This document shows, one piece after another, positions 45,240 to 57,078 of a stretch of DNA of 64,000 nt. Position numbers and translations under genes: made by a program. The stretch covers positions 620,001 through 684,000 of the forward strand of contig NC_018211.1 in NCBI RefSeq assembly GCF_000219625.1, written 5' to 3'. The notes under the pieces were generated by a model, which saw only the letters and a list, made by a program, of their open reading frames with translations, made no database searches and was not told the origin of the DNA. Positions within the stretch are counted from its first letter, which is position 1. Each line of letters opens with the position of its first letter. Source of the stretch: Zymoseptoria tritici IPO323. Taxonomy: Eukaryota; Ascomycota; Dothideomycetes; Mycosphaerellales; Mycosphaerellaceae.

Positions 45240-45657
45240 TCAAAGCGAGTGACCGTTCTCCCTCGCCTTCATGTTGCTCGAAACAGCGCTCGTCGCCCGG
45301 AAACTTGCCCGGAAAAGTGCATATGTGTCCTCGCATGGAGACACGTCAACAAGGTCGAGAGCGGAACGGTCGAGCGAGAAACACGGCTGTGAGGAGCGAA
45401 CTCTGATGTTTGGCCTGCTACAATGATGTCTCTCGTCGCTAACTAGCATTCTGTTGATCCTGCCTGATCAAGGAGGACCACGACAGCAGCATCCATGATA
45501 CTGCTCAAAATGCACCATTCAAGCCATTGAATTGCAAGCCATGCATTGCATTCTGAGCGGACTGACAGCAGTATCGGATTGGCAAGTTCGCTTCTCCTCG
45601 TCCCAAGACCGCCGTCAACCTTCCATCGTCCATCTCCATCCCCCCACCTCCTCGCTC
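45240..45657. other. Unique sequence right of the transposon, no gene seen
   Basis: About 420 bp between the Harbinger element and the 3' end of the next gene. Short frames only. Confidence 0.4.
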
Positions 45658-46380
45658 TCAAAACTGCCTCCACCCCTCCCCACCAACCAACTGCTTCTTC
45701 GCCGCCTCCCTAATATGCTCACTCGGCTCCACCCAAACCCCCGTCGCATCCACCACCTCTCCAATCCCAAACTTTCCCTCACAAAATCCAAACACATCCC
45801 TCCACTCCTTCTCTCCCCTCTCCCTCACCCACCCCTCCCTCTCCCCCTTCTTCAGTCCCTCCAAAAACGCCGCATACCCCTTTCCATCATCCGATCCATC
45901 CATCCCCTCCGGCCACACCTTCCCAAAAATTTCCGGCTGCGGCGACTCATCGGCGAGATTCGTATACCACGCCCGCGCGTTCTCGTAGTCGCCTTCGACG
46001 CGATGGAGCAGGCCGTGGACCAGCATGGATTCGTAGGCGGGTGGGGACTGCATGTGGCGGAGGAGGAAGTGGGCGGAAGGGAGGTCGTTGTTGAGGATGT
46101 GGAGGAGGGATTCGAGAACCGGGTGGAGGGAGAGGGAGGCGATGGCGTGGGAGGATTTGGGGGAGAGGATGGAGGCGGTGGGGAGGCGGGTTAGAGGGGA
46201 GGTGTGGGGGTTGTGGAGGGATTGGAGGTGGGATTTGAGGGTGGCGTAGGATTGTTTGGGCTGCTGGACTTGGGCTCGAGGGTTGGAGGCCACGGTGAGG
46301 TTTTGCTGATGGGATTGGAGGTGGGACTTGAGGGATTGGTAGGATTGGTTCAGGTCTTGGGTTGGAGGGTTGGAGGCCAT
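45658..46380 (-). CDS. Conserved fungal protein of unknown function
   Basis: An ATG-started frame of 240 residues. The N-terminal third holds two related segments, QSYQSLKSHLQS and QSYATLKSHLQS, about 33 residues apart, so part of the protein arose by internal duplication. The middle is a helical core with ILNNDLPSAHFLLRHMQSPP and LLHRVEGDYENARAWY. The end is a Gly/Glu-rich segment with FGFCEGKFGIGEVVDATG. I recognise this as a protein that recurs in ascomycetes but know no function for it. There is no signal peptide and no membrane segment, so it is probably cytosolic. It is divergent from ERG3, with about 1.07 kb between the starts. No intron was needed. Confidence 0.75.
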   Translation of the reverse strand: MASNPPTQDLNQSYQSLKSHLQSHQQNLTVASNPRAQVQQPKQSYATLKSHLQSLHNPHTSPLTRLPTASILSPKSSHAIASLSLHPVLESLLHILNNDLPSAHFLLRHMQSPPAYESMLVHGLLHRVEGDYENARAWYTNLADESPQPEIFGKVWPEGMDGSDDGKGYAAFLEGLKKGEREGWVRERGEKEWRDVFGFCEGKFGIGEVVDATGVWVEPSEHIREAAKKQLVGGEGWRQF

Positions 46381-47453
46381 AGTGAGGTCTTGCTTGTGGG
46401 ATAGGTTTGGGGTTGGAGAATAGGACGGGGTGGTGTTCGCCTCAGCTCTCCAGGTTAGGTCCGGGTAAACTTCGTAGTTCGTCTTCCTTCAATTGTAGTT
46501 CAGATCCACTCAACTTCTCAGCTTGGTGTAACGATCTGTATGTTTGAAGTGATACTGATGCATGTCAGTTTTTAACGGTTTCAAACTGCCTTGGAGAGTT
46601 TGCTAGAGAGTGTCCTGGTAATGGTGACGTCTATGAAGGTTTCAAGTGTCTAGAACGTGTTTACCTTGAGCAAGACCTCACCTCGTCCTTGACCACTGCC
46701 ATTGCTCTTCTTTTAAACTCGACGTCGCACGAGATATACCCTCCGCTTGTCCGTTGCGATTGTTCATGCGGAGATGGCAGCCAAGCGACGATGCGGCATC
46801 GGCATACCACCCCCGACAACTCCGCAGGCCCCGCTCTTTATTGGCCATCTCCACCGAGCGAAATCACACGCGATGCCACAGCATCTGCCCGTCGAATGGG
46901 CGAATTCTTCCCGATTCGACCGTCACTCGCGCCCAATTCGAGAACATCGTCCGTCGTCCCACGGGCGGGACATCAAAGCTCCGACGCGACTGCCACGTGA
47001 TCTTGGCCATGGTCGCGGTCTTCTCCGAGAAATGTCGGCTAGTCTTGATGGGGAAGGTTCAATGCCGATCGATCAGATAAAGAGGGCTGGAATGGGCTAA
47101 TTCGGCAAGGGACGTCTTCTGGACCCCTTCCCTGACACTGAACTTTCCAAGATCGAACCACTTTTGACGTGCTGTTCTCCACCCAAATTTCAATTTCTGT
47201 TGACGAGTTGGGAGCTTCCTGCCGCCACTGCTTTGCTTGAGAGTAGAACTAGGTCTGTGGTTGTTCTTCCATTCCTCTACCTTTCCTCCTCTCCTCTCTC
47301 ATACACTCCTCCTCCTCCTACATAACTCACTATAGCTCACTCCCGCCAGCATTGGCACGACCCTCCCCCGCGTGGTGAACCCATTGGAAGCCTTCACCTG
47401 GATTTACACCTCAATCCCCGCTCTCGGCTGAATCTCCACCACCACCGCCCGCC
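46381..47453. promoter_or_regulatory. Divergent upstream region shared with ERG3
   Basis: About 1.07 kb between two divergent starts. A pyrimidine-rich tract at about 47,265-47,335 lies 120-190 bp upstream of the ERG3 start, as is common for fungal core promoters. The short plus frames at 46,689-47,100 have no recognisable content. No sterol-response element was identified. Confidence 0.4.
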
Positions 47454-48581
47454 ATGGACGTCGTCCTCGAGGTGTTTGACACGTACCTCTTCGACCGAGT
47501 CTACGCGACCCTCCTCCCCATATCGCAGTCCATCACCTTTGACCCGGTCTCCACCCTCGCCGCGTCGCTCAAAACATTCGCCAACCACAACGCGACCTTT
47601 GCCCAACACCAGCAACAACAACAACAAGAATACCTCACAAAATCATCATGGCAATACACACCCACGACCGACTCCTTCTCCCTCGAGCCGAGCGAATACG
47701 CATACCTCTCCCGCTGGGACCGTGACAACCTCTTCCGTCAATTCGTCTCATTCTTCATCATCTCCTCCGTCTTCGCCAATGTCCTCTACTTCACCTTTGC
47801 GACCCTCTCCTACATCTTCATCTTCGACAAGACGACCGTCAACCATCCGAAATACCTCAAGAACCAGATGAAGCTGGAGATTCAACAAGCCATTGCCGCC
47901 ATCCCCACCATTGCCGTGTTCACCGCCCCATGGTTTGTCGCTGAGGTTCGAGGATACTCCTTCATCTACGACAACCTGTCCGAGGTCAACCACCCGATCG
48001 TAACCCACATCTTTGGCAGCTGGTACACGTACCTCCAATTCCCCATCTTCCTCATGTTCACCGACTTCTGCATCTACTGGATCCACCGCGCGCTCCACCA
48101 CCCGATCCTCTACCGCCGTCTCCACAAGCCGCATCACAAATGGATCATGCCGACTCCCTACGCCTCTCTCGCCTTCCACCCGCTCGACGGATATGCTCAG
48201 AGTGTGCCGTACCACCTCTTTCCGTTTCTCTTCCCGCTCCACAAGTTCGCTTACATCGCGCTATTCACATTCATCCAGATCTGGACGGTTATGATTCACG
48301 ACGGGGAGTACGTCGCCAACTCGCCGATCATCAACGGAGCGGCGTGTCATACGATGCACCACTTGTACTTCAACTACAACTATGGGCAATTCACCACGTT
48401 GTGGGACCGTCTGGGAGGCAGCTACAGGAAACCTAATGAAGAGCTGTTCAAGAGGGAGACGAAGACAAGTGATGCCGAGTGGAAGAGGCAGGCGAAGGAG
48501 ATGGAGAAGATGGTTGTCGAGGTGGAAGGAAAGGACGATCGGAGTTACGAGCCGGATGTCGTGGTGAAGAAGGTGCAATGA
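47454..48581 (+). CDS. ERG3: C-5 sterol desaturase (Erg3)
   Basis: The 375-residue membrane protein carries the three His boxes of the fatty-acid-hydroxylase/sterol-desaturase family: HRALHH (211-216), HKPHH (224-228) and HTMHH (299-303), which hold a di-iron centre. Hydrophobic segments near 97-125, 145-162 and 190-210 and around 255-282 fit an ER membrane enzyme. It introduces the C-5(6) double bond of episterol in ergosterol synthesis. The N-terminal part has a poly-Gln run (52-58) and a Trp/Asp-rich segment (SRWDRDNLFRQ) typical of fungal Erg3. The C-terminal 50 residues are charged. The ATG context is CGCCATGG, and no intron is present. Confidence 0.92.
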   Translation: MDVVLEVFDTYLFDRVYATLLPISQSITFDPVSTLAASLKTFANHNATFAQHQQQQQQEYLTKSSWQYTPTTDSFSLEPSEYAYLSRWDRDNLFRQFVSFFIISSVFANVLYFTFATLSYIFIFDKTTVNHPKYLKNQMKLEIQQAIAAIPTIAVFTAPWFVAEVRGYSFIYDNLSEVNHPIVTHIFGSWYTYLQFPIFLMFTDFCIYWIHRALHHPILYRRLHKPHHKWIMPTPYASLAFHPLDGYAQSVPYHLFPFLFPLHKFAYIALFTFIQIWTVMIHDGEYVANSPIINGAACHTMHHLYFNYNYGQFTTLWDRLGGSYRKPNEELFKRETKTSDAEWKRQAKEMEKMVVEVEGKDDRSYEPDVVVKKVQ

Positions 48582-50100
48582 ACGGATGAAGGAACAGTGA
48601 CTTGAAGCGAGCGCAAGAGCAAGAGAACAGATGAGGTGGCAGAGGACGATCTTAAGCGAAAATTCTGCTCCAGAGTGCGATCCTTCGACGGACGCAGCAG
48701 TCAAGCGACGCAGACGGGTTGTTTTCACAGGCGTTCACATCATGGAAAGGGAGAAGGCCATCTGTGTTTTCCTTTCACGTCCTCGATGACGAGATTTTCA
48801 ATTACTTTTGAGGCAGCATTTGGCGATTTTTTTTCGACACGAATTGAAAAAAGTGTGCACGTTCAAGCCTTCACTTCTCAAATCCTCGTGTTCTTCCCTT
48901 CTTGCTCGCCTGTTCGCCCGTCGATCGTCACATTTTCCTTGATCTTCGGTACATGCATTCTTTCTGGTGAGGATCCTGGGATGTGAGCGAGTGCTCCCGC
49001 CGAATCGCAAGACACGGGTGACCGCATCGGAGTGGTCGCCTCTAAGCCTTGTCTGCAGGCACGAGGGCATTCCATCCTCCCAATTATCGGGCCATCGTCC
49101 TCAGGGCGGGTTGGAACGAGGAACCCCTTCGTTGCGTTGTGTTCGGGTGCTGTATACGAGAAAACTACGGGGAGACTTGGACGACAGTCAGGCAGCACTT
49201 CAAGGAGGAACCACGCACGGCACAGAGATAGTTCTACAACGAAACGCATCCTCAATTGGGAAGCCAGAGATTCCACGACACCATGTGAAACTCACGTTTT
49301 ATAACGCGCAGAAAAGCAATGCAGCTTCCCGGACTCTTCCTAGTCCTCCTAATCCTCCATCACCGCACAATCCATCCTCCCGTCGTATTCTGCCCATCCT
49401 TCCAGCTATGCAACTCGACCGAGAGACTCGTGTCATTCCCCCGGTTCTCGTAGGCGTTCGGTGGGAAAGCAACGTCTCCTCGAGCGAGGTACGTACCTCC
49501 CAGCTGAGCGGGTTGGGATCCCGGGTGTGGGGCGCCTGCTGCGTTGATTGCGGGCGGGGGAGGGAGGTTCTTTCGGGTTGGGTTTGAAGGATGCGTTCAT
49601 TGTTGGGTTTGTGCGGGTACGGGTTTGGGTTTTGGAAAAAGGGTTGGCTTGGGTTGGGCTGGGGGTTGTGGGTTTTGTTGATGGTCGGGACATGTCGTGG
49701 AAGGGAGGAGAGTCGGTGTCGTGAAGGTTGTCGATGGTCGCGGTGAATGGGGCGTTGTGCTGCGGAGGGTGGACGCGGTGAATGAGGAAGCCGAGTAGCC
49801 GGAGAAGTGTTGTTGGCGTGGACGGAAGAGTGGTGTACGCATGCTTATTTTTATCGATGTACAACTAACGAAAGCGAGTGAGAGAGAGACGAGGAAGTGG
49901 ATCAGCTCTGGTAGGAGGCACGCTCTGTCTACGATCTTCTGATCTGAGGATCTGATGATTCCATCGATTTCTGATGTCCGAGGCTATTCGATGATTTCTA
50001 GGAACATGGTCGTTGGGCATTAGTTTCCTGCTGCGAGGAGTAATCATAGAGGTTTGTTATTACATTTCTCGAGAATGGACTGCTACAGTCCAAATCACCT
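48582..50100. other. Intergenic region between convergent genes, no confident gene
   Basis: About 1.5 kb between the ERG3 stop and the histidine-kinase stop. Frames on both strands are Pro/Arg-rich or low complexity. The best candidate is minus 49597-49842 (81 codons, ATG, Pro/Thr-rich), but nothing supports it beyond being open. Confidence 0.4.
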
Positions 50101-53100
50101 TCACGTTCTCGCGCTTTCACTCGTAGTCCCCTTTCCCGGAGCAGAGATCGACTCCAAAACTCTCGTAATGTCTCTCGGCCGCACCGGCTTCGTGAGAAAC
50201 ATGTCAATCCCACTAGAATATGCATCTTGTTGAGACTGGTTCGATGCGAGACCAGTGATGGCAACGATGATAGCGGGCTTGACACCGGCCGTCTTTTCAA
50301 ACGCGCGGATCCGTTGGGCGGCTTCGTAGCCGTCCATGATGGGCATTTGTATATCCAAGAAGATGACATCGGGTTTTGGGGCGTTCGACATGGTTGCGTG
50401 AGGAAACTTCGATGCGGCGGATTCGTACGCTTGGGCGGCTTCGAGGCCGTTCGATGCTCCGCGGTAGGGGTGGCTGTATTTCTCGGCGTATGTGGTGAGG
50501 AGGCGTAGATTAATGGGCTGGATAAGTTAGCTTTGCTCCTGTGCGGTGATTGGGACATCTGGACTTACATTGTCGTCAACGAGCAGCAACGACAGTTTCT
50601 GCTCCGCGACCGCAGCCGCATATGGAGGGATCGGAAGATTACTCATCTGATTGGTCATGCCAGAAGTGGTAGCAGGGTGGTGGGTAAGCTCGGCTCCGCC
50701 TGCTTGTGGCTGTACGTTCTCCGAAGCCGCTGCGATGTCTTGTAATGCTTGTCCGAACCCTTTATATCGGAAACTGTCCGTTGGGACAACGCCCTCTGCA
50801 AGTATCGGCGCAGAAGATGAGCGCTTCAGCGGACTTTGAGAGACCTTCGACGGCGATTGGGGAACCACAGCTTGCGTATATGCTCGCCGAGAGAGCTGTC
50901 GTCGTAACACTCGCCTAGTATGCCCGGCTGTCGCCTGCGGAGACAGCGTTATGGGTGTCTGCGGCCCGGCTGCTCTGATACACTTCTGAAGTGCCGCACA
51001 GATCTGAGCTGGGCCAAAGGGCCGTGCAACGAACTCAACTCTTCTGCTGGAGGACAGCTTGATGTGTGACGTTCGAAGACGAGCTGCGGACATAACCGTG
51101 TCGCAGAGCACGATCACAGGAACATTGCAATGTTCGGCTTGATCACGATTGATCAAGGCTTGGACGTCCGTCTCGAATGCAATAACGACAGCCGCCGCCT
51201 CTGGCGAGACCACTTCTGCGCTCAGTCGGCGGAAGATGCATTGTAGTGCTGCAATTTGTAGTTTTCGCCCCTTTGTAGGTTTGTAAGACCTTGCGCGAGG
51301 CGGCTGGAGAATCCCAACTCGCAGTCCAGGAGATACAACATGCATTGGCTCTGCTTGCTTTGGCGTGACGATGTCGAGTGGCATGGATATCGTCATGACA
51401 GTTCCCGCGTCCTTTGCGCTTTGCACCTTGATCTGACCACCAGAGGCTTGCAAGATCTTTTTGACGAGCGACATGCCAAGACCGGTGCCATTTGCGAGAT
51501 CGTTCTCTTGGCTGAAGGCCTTGAATAGCCGCGACTCCATGTACTCTTTGGTCATTCCTATGCCGCTATCGCAAACGGTCAACATGGCAAGTGGAGGCTT
51601 GTCCTTCGGCGCCGTCATCCTCAATGAGACCATGACATATCCAGACGTGGTGTACTTCAGAGCATTGCCGATGATGTTGATGCACAGCCGTTTCCAGGCG
51701 CCCACAGCGAGATCACACTGTAGGTCTGGTTCCATGTCGATGTCCAAGATGAATTCGACGGTCGGTGTTCCATCTACACGGCAGCAGTGAGAAAAGAAGA
51801 TCGAGTCGGTCACCTCCTCGGTGATCTTTGCGAGAGACACCACTTCTGTTAGATTCGACCCTCCAGAAGCCAGAGAGCTCTTGGAAAGTAGACCGTTGCC
51901 TTCGCGGGCTCCGCCTCTGCGGTCGATGCGTTTAAGCTTCTTGCCAAAGTGGTTGAGCTTCGCGAAGTCGAGAAGATGATCGATGACTGTTTTCCGGTAT
52001 CAGCAGACGTTCGAGGCATACCAAGATGTCGACCCGAGGGTACACACCGTCCATCAACGTGGCGCTACACCTTTCGATCTGCGAGATCAACGACCAGTCG
52101 AGAACTGCTTGATCATGGAGAAAGTCAATGCTTCCAAGAATCCCTTGTCGTCCAATCAGTCCCGCTCGAGAAATGCTGATTCAGACATAGACTTACCGTG
52201 CAGAGGAGACCTCAGCTCATGCGATACAGACGAGATGAAATCCGACTTGGCTTGATCTTTCAGGTTCGCTTCGATCCGCGAGACTTTTGCCATGACCACA
52301 TCCATGAATGCCATCATATACAGTAGTTCCGAGGAGAATTGTCGAATGGGACTAAAGGTGTAGATGATCGCACCAGCGTAGAACTGCTCGCGGACATTAT
52401 CCCAAATGCTTACAAGACAAATGGTCCGGGCGCCGGGGAAGACTCGCTGAATCGCCCGTGCTTCCCGCATTCTCCTTTTTGATCTTGTCGTCTTGAACGA
52501 CTGTCGCTTAGTGGGAGAACTGTCGTCGTCGGCGGAGTCAGACGTGAGGTCGCTGCCACTCTCGTCCGATGATATATCGCCATTGGAGTCAAACCTCCAG
52601 ACCTTCCCCTGGGGATAGTGCCGTAGTAGGCTTCGCAAAGTCTTCTCGGAAATGGCGGAGCCTGAGTTCTTGTCGTTTGAATGACGTTTGGATTGTGCGA
52701 GTATACGGCAGTCGATTCTTGTCGGTCTGCTTGTCGGTCTACCATCTTCACTGATAGCACTCTCCGGCTCACTGTCTGAGTAGTATTGCTCTCCCGTCAC
52801 CGCTCCACCATAGGAGTGGATTGAGGCGTCCAGTATCAAGACGCCGTCGGCCTCGATAGAATCTCGAAGCAGGACAGCCGCTCGCTGAAGGGTGTCTCCG
52901 ACTCCGCCATCGGACTCGCTTTCGTCCATCAGGGATACCTGCGCGCGAAGAGTTGTCGAAGGAGTGATCAGTCCATTGCGGTCGTTCGGATCAGTCAGTG
53001 CTGCTGATGGAAGTGATCTCTGGCGCCCCGTAGAATGGGAAGAGCCACTCGAAATTCCATTCGAGCTGACCTGCCCATCGAAAATGGCACTGCCGAAATA

Positions 53101-54010
53101 GTCATGAGCGTCTTGGTGTCCTGAATTTGCGGATGACTCGCCAAATCCAAGCACTGGCGATTCCTTGACCATGCTCGGCACTGTAATTCGCCTGGAGCGC
53201 TTGTGAGAACCCTCGACCGGAGACTCCTTCACGAATGTGCCCAAGCCCGTGAGCATACGGGTACCCCTTCCAAACTCGGTCCTCGCGCGGAGCATTTCCA
53301 GGTGCTCCATAATCGTAGTGCTCATCTCGAGCATGAAATTGATGTCCTTTTGACGAAGACCGTTTCTTGGCTTATCGTCCAGCACACAGTATGCTCCGAT
53401 TCTCAGGCCGGATGGAGAAGTGATAGGCACTCCTGCATAGAACCGTGCTTTCGGACCTTCCAGAACATAGGGCCGATCGCAAAAGCGAGAGTCTTTTAAA
53501 TCATTGATGATGTGGATACGGGCGCTATTGTCGTGAAATCGATTTGAGCCATTGTTCTCGGCTGGGATATTCACAGTGTGCTCGCAAACGCTGAGACCAC
53601 GAGGGATGATGGTTTGTCCAAGCCACAACCCGTCTTCGACATCATGACTATGATCGTCACGAAGGGACAACGTCCTGGTAGCTTCTGCGAGAATGAAGGC
53701 ATACTCCTGATCAAACATGAACAGTAGGCATCTGCGCGCACCGACCCTCAGTGCGCCGAGCTGGCAGAACGCGGTAAGAGCTGTATCATTCGATGACGCT
53801 GGCTTATGGAGCTTCGCTTCCTCATCGTCGAAGAGGTTTGTGAAGGGAAAATCGGCATCGCTGAGGGAGCGAACAGCGTCGTAGTATCTGGTCGAGTTTC
53901 AGCGAACGGATACAGACGGGACTTGTCTGCCAAGGACTCCTTTACGTGTAGAATTCTCGTTCCCGTGCCTTTTCATCCTGGAAGCCAGAAGCTGCAGCGG
54001 TATTGGTCAT
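50101..54010 (-). CDS. Hybrid histidine kinase: GAF, HisKA, HATPase, receiver
   Basis: I assembled five exons: 53946-54010, 52197-53887, 52048-52143, 50569-51986 and 50101-50517, with introns of 58, 53, 61 and 51 nt, GT-AG and in phase. The product has 1,228 residues. It starts MTNTAAASGFQDEKAREREFY. A GAF-type sensor follows at about 80-245, then a Ser/Asp-rich linker (about 260-530). The kinase H-box is SHELRSPLHG (His near 578). The ATPase has the N-box WKRLCINIIGNALKYT (about 714), DSGIGM and GTGLGMSL. The receiver has acidic LLLVDDN (1084-1090), phospho-Asp in FLDIQMP (1145) and Lys1200. No transmembrane segment or PAS domain is seen, so it is a cytosolic sensor that would pass phosphate to an HPt protein upstream of the HOG pathway or Skn7. 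The signal sensed is unknown. Confidence 0.9.
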
Positions 54011-54652
54011 TGCGCCAAGTCATAGGGAGGAAGTAGTGGCATGAGTCGCTGGTCTTGAATGTTCTTGATTCACCCCTGGTGGAGTGAAGAGGTGTTACGA
54101 GACACTCTGGGGCGAATTACGATGACGCCCCGGCTCCGGAGTCAGGGCCGATGCATGCACCCATGTCTCTCAGCTCATAATTTCATCCATTGCCCTGCTT
54201 TTCTAAAAGTGTGGTGATGCCTGTGCCCCTGTACGCCTGCTGAAGGAGGGAACCCTTCTTATTGTGAAATGAACACAATTCGGCAAGCCCGGCATTCTGA
54301 AGCAATCGCGCCGTTGACACGTTCGCTTCGCATAGTCCAATAGACCTCTGTTAGATGCAGCTTTTCATGATGACATTCGGCAGGATATCGCTGAAGAAGA
54401 CAGACAATCAGGAGACGTTGTGAAGTCAATCGAAGCATGAAGTTCACTTGTTAGCGTGCAACGCCAGTAGTTCTAGTTCAAGCCCCCACAGCTTCGTAGA
54501 TCGCGAGCATCAGCCTCAGGGTCAACTTCCATTGTCTTCAGGTCGGACATGACATCGTCTGTGTTGCGACTCCTCTCGGTTCATACGGCAACGCACTCGA
54601 CCGGACGGTGAACCTATTGCGCAGAGAGGCCACAGTCATCGACATCAGCACC
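54011..54652. promoter_or_regulatory. Divergent promoter region, histidine kinase and SNARE genes
   Basis: 642 bp between divergent starts. It contains no convincing gene and should hold both promoters. No defined binding sites could be named. Confidence 0.45.
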
Positions 54653-55421
54653 ATGTCCGACGATCCTTTCCTAGCGGCTCAGAGCGATGTTCTGTCCCTC
54701 CTCCAACAATCTCGACCACTCCTCTCTTCCTACCTCCGAATCCGATCGTCAGCGTCGAGCTCTAATTCTCCAGAACTCGCCGAAGCTCGATCCGAACTCG
54801 AAAGCACCCTCACGGATATAAGCACTGATCTCGAAGATCTCGTCGAGAGTGTCCGCGCTGTTGAAGGCGATCCCTATAAATATGGACTTGATGTCGCAGA
54901 AGTTGGGCGGAGGCGGAAGCTTGTGGCCGACGTTGGTCGAGAAGTGGAGGAGATGCGGCAGAAGCTGAACGAGACTGTGATCGCGGCAGACCGTAAAGCT
55001 GCGCTGGCACATCCAGATGCCTTTGCTACAGACCCTGGCGAGGATGAGGACGACTACGGCGCGTGGGAAGAGCAGCGACAGATGGAGATGATGCATGAGC
55101 AAGACGAGGCTCTCGATGGCGTCTTCCAGACAGTGGGCAATCTGCGTGCACAGGCAGATACGATGGGACGAGAACTGGAAGAGCAGGCAGAAATGCTCGA
55201 GGATACGGAGAACATCACAGATCGAGTGGGATCCAAGCTTGGAGTTGGCATGAAGAAGATCAGATATGTCATTGAGAAGAATGAGGGTGAGTGGATTAGA
55301 CGGATTCGATGCGATGGCGATGCCGCGGCTAACAATACTGGCAGACAAATACTCCAGCTGCTGCATCTCGATGCTGATCATTGTCCTCATCATCCTGCTA
55401 ATGTTCGTACTATTCCTTTGA
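54653..55421 (+). CDS. Tlg1-like t-SNARE (syntaxin 6 family)
   Basis: Two exons, 54653-55286 and 55345-55421, with a 58-nt intron (GTGAGT...GCTAACAATACTGGCAG), give 236 residues. The N-terminus (MSDDPFLAAQSDV) and helical Habc-like region (to about residue 110) are followed by an acidic loop. The SNARE motif runs from about 152 to 211, with the zero-layer Gln in the FQTVGNLRAQADTMGRELEE segment. A C-terminal membrane anchor (CCISMLIIVLIILLMFVLFL) follows; without splicing this anchor is lost and the frame ends in unrelated sequence. The family acts in fusion of endosome-derived vesicles with the trans-Golgi. I chose the ATG at 54653 because the upstream GTG at 54608 is not a eukaryotic start. 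Confidence 0.88.
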
Positions 55422-55577
55422 GCTTGCCATAATGCTGCGTGAGGCATCGAGCATCGGATATGGCCGGCTACAAGCTTGTATCCGAGTTATCCGAAGTCCT
55501 GGCGCATCTTCAAACTCCCCGCATTGAGTTGAACACCGCAACAACGGCCACCACAGAGCATCGCCATACCACTCGAC

Positions 55578-56185
55578 ATGATGGACGATCGTAAGTTTGA
55601 CCAAATTACAGCCGTCTCGCCTTCCAACCTGACACATCTCTCACTTCAGGCTCGCATCCGCTGTTGCAACAGACACCTCTTAGCGTGAACCCATTCATCG
55701 ACCTACCCAAGGCGCCAACGCTTCCTCACAACTACGCCACGATACCCTCGACAATACCTCCTTCCATCCTCAATGCCGCACCCGCGCCGTCGAATCCCGA
55801 GCTTCCGGCATACGTCACATCAGCATCAGGCAGCTTCGCCGCACATCCTCAGACCATCATCGCCCAGAACAAGGCACTACTGGAACAGCTCGAGAAGCAA
55901 AAGGTCGATGGGCAGCGAGAGGTTGAGGAGTGGGAGCGGAGGATCAAGGAGCTCGAATTAGCAGAGAAGAGAAGGAAAGCGCCTGGATACTTGGACTCCG
56001 ATGTGCGGGTGCTCGAGCCTCAACCTGCGAAGCCGAGCCATGTAGCTGAGATGGGCGACACCGCAAACCAAGTATCGCAACCTCAGAACCTCATGGACGA
56101 TCCTGAGCCGACCAAACAGGACCGGAGTGTGGATGATCTGGGAGATGCTATGGATCGGGCATTTGGTAGGAGCGAGATGGGTTGA
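55578..56185 (+). CDS. Small coiled-coil protein, unknown function
   Basis: Two exons, 55578-55590 and 55650-56185, with a 59-nt intron (GTAAGT...TTCAG) in phase, give 182 residues beginning MMDDRSHPLLQQ. The N-terminal half is Pro-rich (PKAPTLPHNYA, STIPPSILNAAPAPSNPELP). Residues of about 75-112 form a strong coiled coil (LLEQLEKQKVDGQREVEEWERRIKELE in two stretches). The C-terminal end has SVDDLGDAMDRAFG. I do not recognise the family, though a vesicle-traffic adaptor would fit the layout. Its start lies 156 bp after the SNARE stop, on the same strand. Without the intron no ATG opens this frame, which supports the two-exon model. Confidence 0.7.
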
Positions 56186-57078
56186 GATACTGCACGCGAC
56201 GCAGCCAGTCCTTCAGCTTCAAGCAGACTTGTGCGAGCAGTCGGCCGGATTGCTCAAGAGTCAATCACGATAGCCAATCTTGATAGTCATCGAGGCTCTG
56301 CAGCTATGGCATCCGGGGCAGTGTCGCCAGCGACACTGCCGTTGATAAAGCAAGCTTCTGGCGAGCAGCGACGAGCTTCTTGCGTAGTAACCTGCAGGCC
56401 GGGATGGTATGGGCGTCATGAGATGGGTTTCTGCTCCGCCCAAGGAACAGCAGCTTGCACGATCCCGCCATAAACAGCGAATGTTGGGTCCGGAAGACGA
56501 GACGAACATGCGGACTGGAGCTCTAATGACTCGCAATGTGTACGCATCTCGGATGCGTCTCATTGATCGTTTTCAGGAAATGCACTCAGAAATGGTGTAC
56601 CTCTTGAGATCTGCTACCGCGTGGAGGATCGAGATGGAATCTCACGGAGGTGGGAAAAGCTGTTCGCAGGCCGATTGTATTTTCGCACCGTCAAGTCCAT
56701 ATTGGCTTTCCGTAGAATTGCAGCCGGATTCCAAACCCTCATGGATCTCAGCATAACAATATCTTCTAGACTTCTCGTCTGTAGTGCTCAACAACATTCC
56801 AAAGACCTCATCTCCACAATATCCAGGTTCGGACCTCGCTCCACTTCAGCCGCTGGACCGCCAAGCTCGGATCAAACCTAAGATCGTCACGACCCTCAAC
56901 GACCCGTCATCCACGTCTCATACTCCTTCAAGCCTCATCGCTCAAGCGTGCCATTCGCCGCGTCGCCTATGCCATGAGGCTTGCGACAGTCGCATCGCGG
57001 TAGGTCAGTGCTTTTCCCTTTCCTCTCTCCTCTTTCCTCCAGCCTTTCACTCCTCGAAAGCACCAATACATCCTCAAG
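56186..57078. other. Upstream region of the hydrolase gene, no gene seen
   Basis: About 890 bp with overlapping short frames in all phases and no recognisable domain. A pyrimidine-rich stretch (about 57,008-57,055) precedes the hydrolase start and is probably its core promoter and leader. Confidence 0.4.

Noticed and set aside
45532..46194. 220-codon plus-strand frame
   Set aside because: Opposite the conserved 240-residue gene, with Pro/Leu- and Gly/Glu-rich low complexity.
49433..49864. 143-codon minus-strand Pro-rich frame
   Set aside because: It starts with TTG, is low complexity and shows no domain or splice support.
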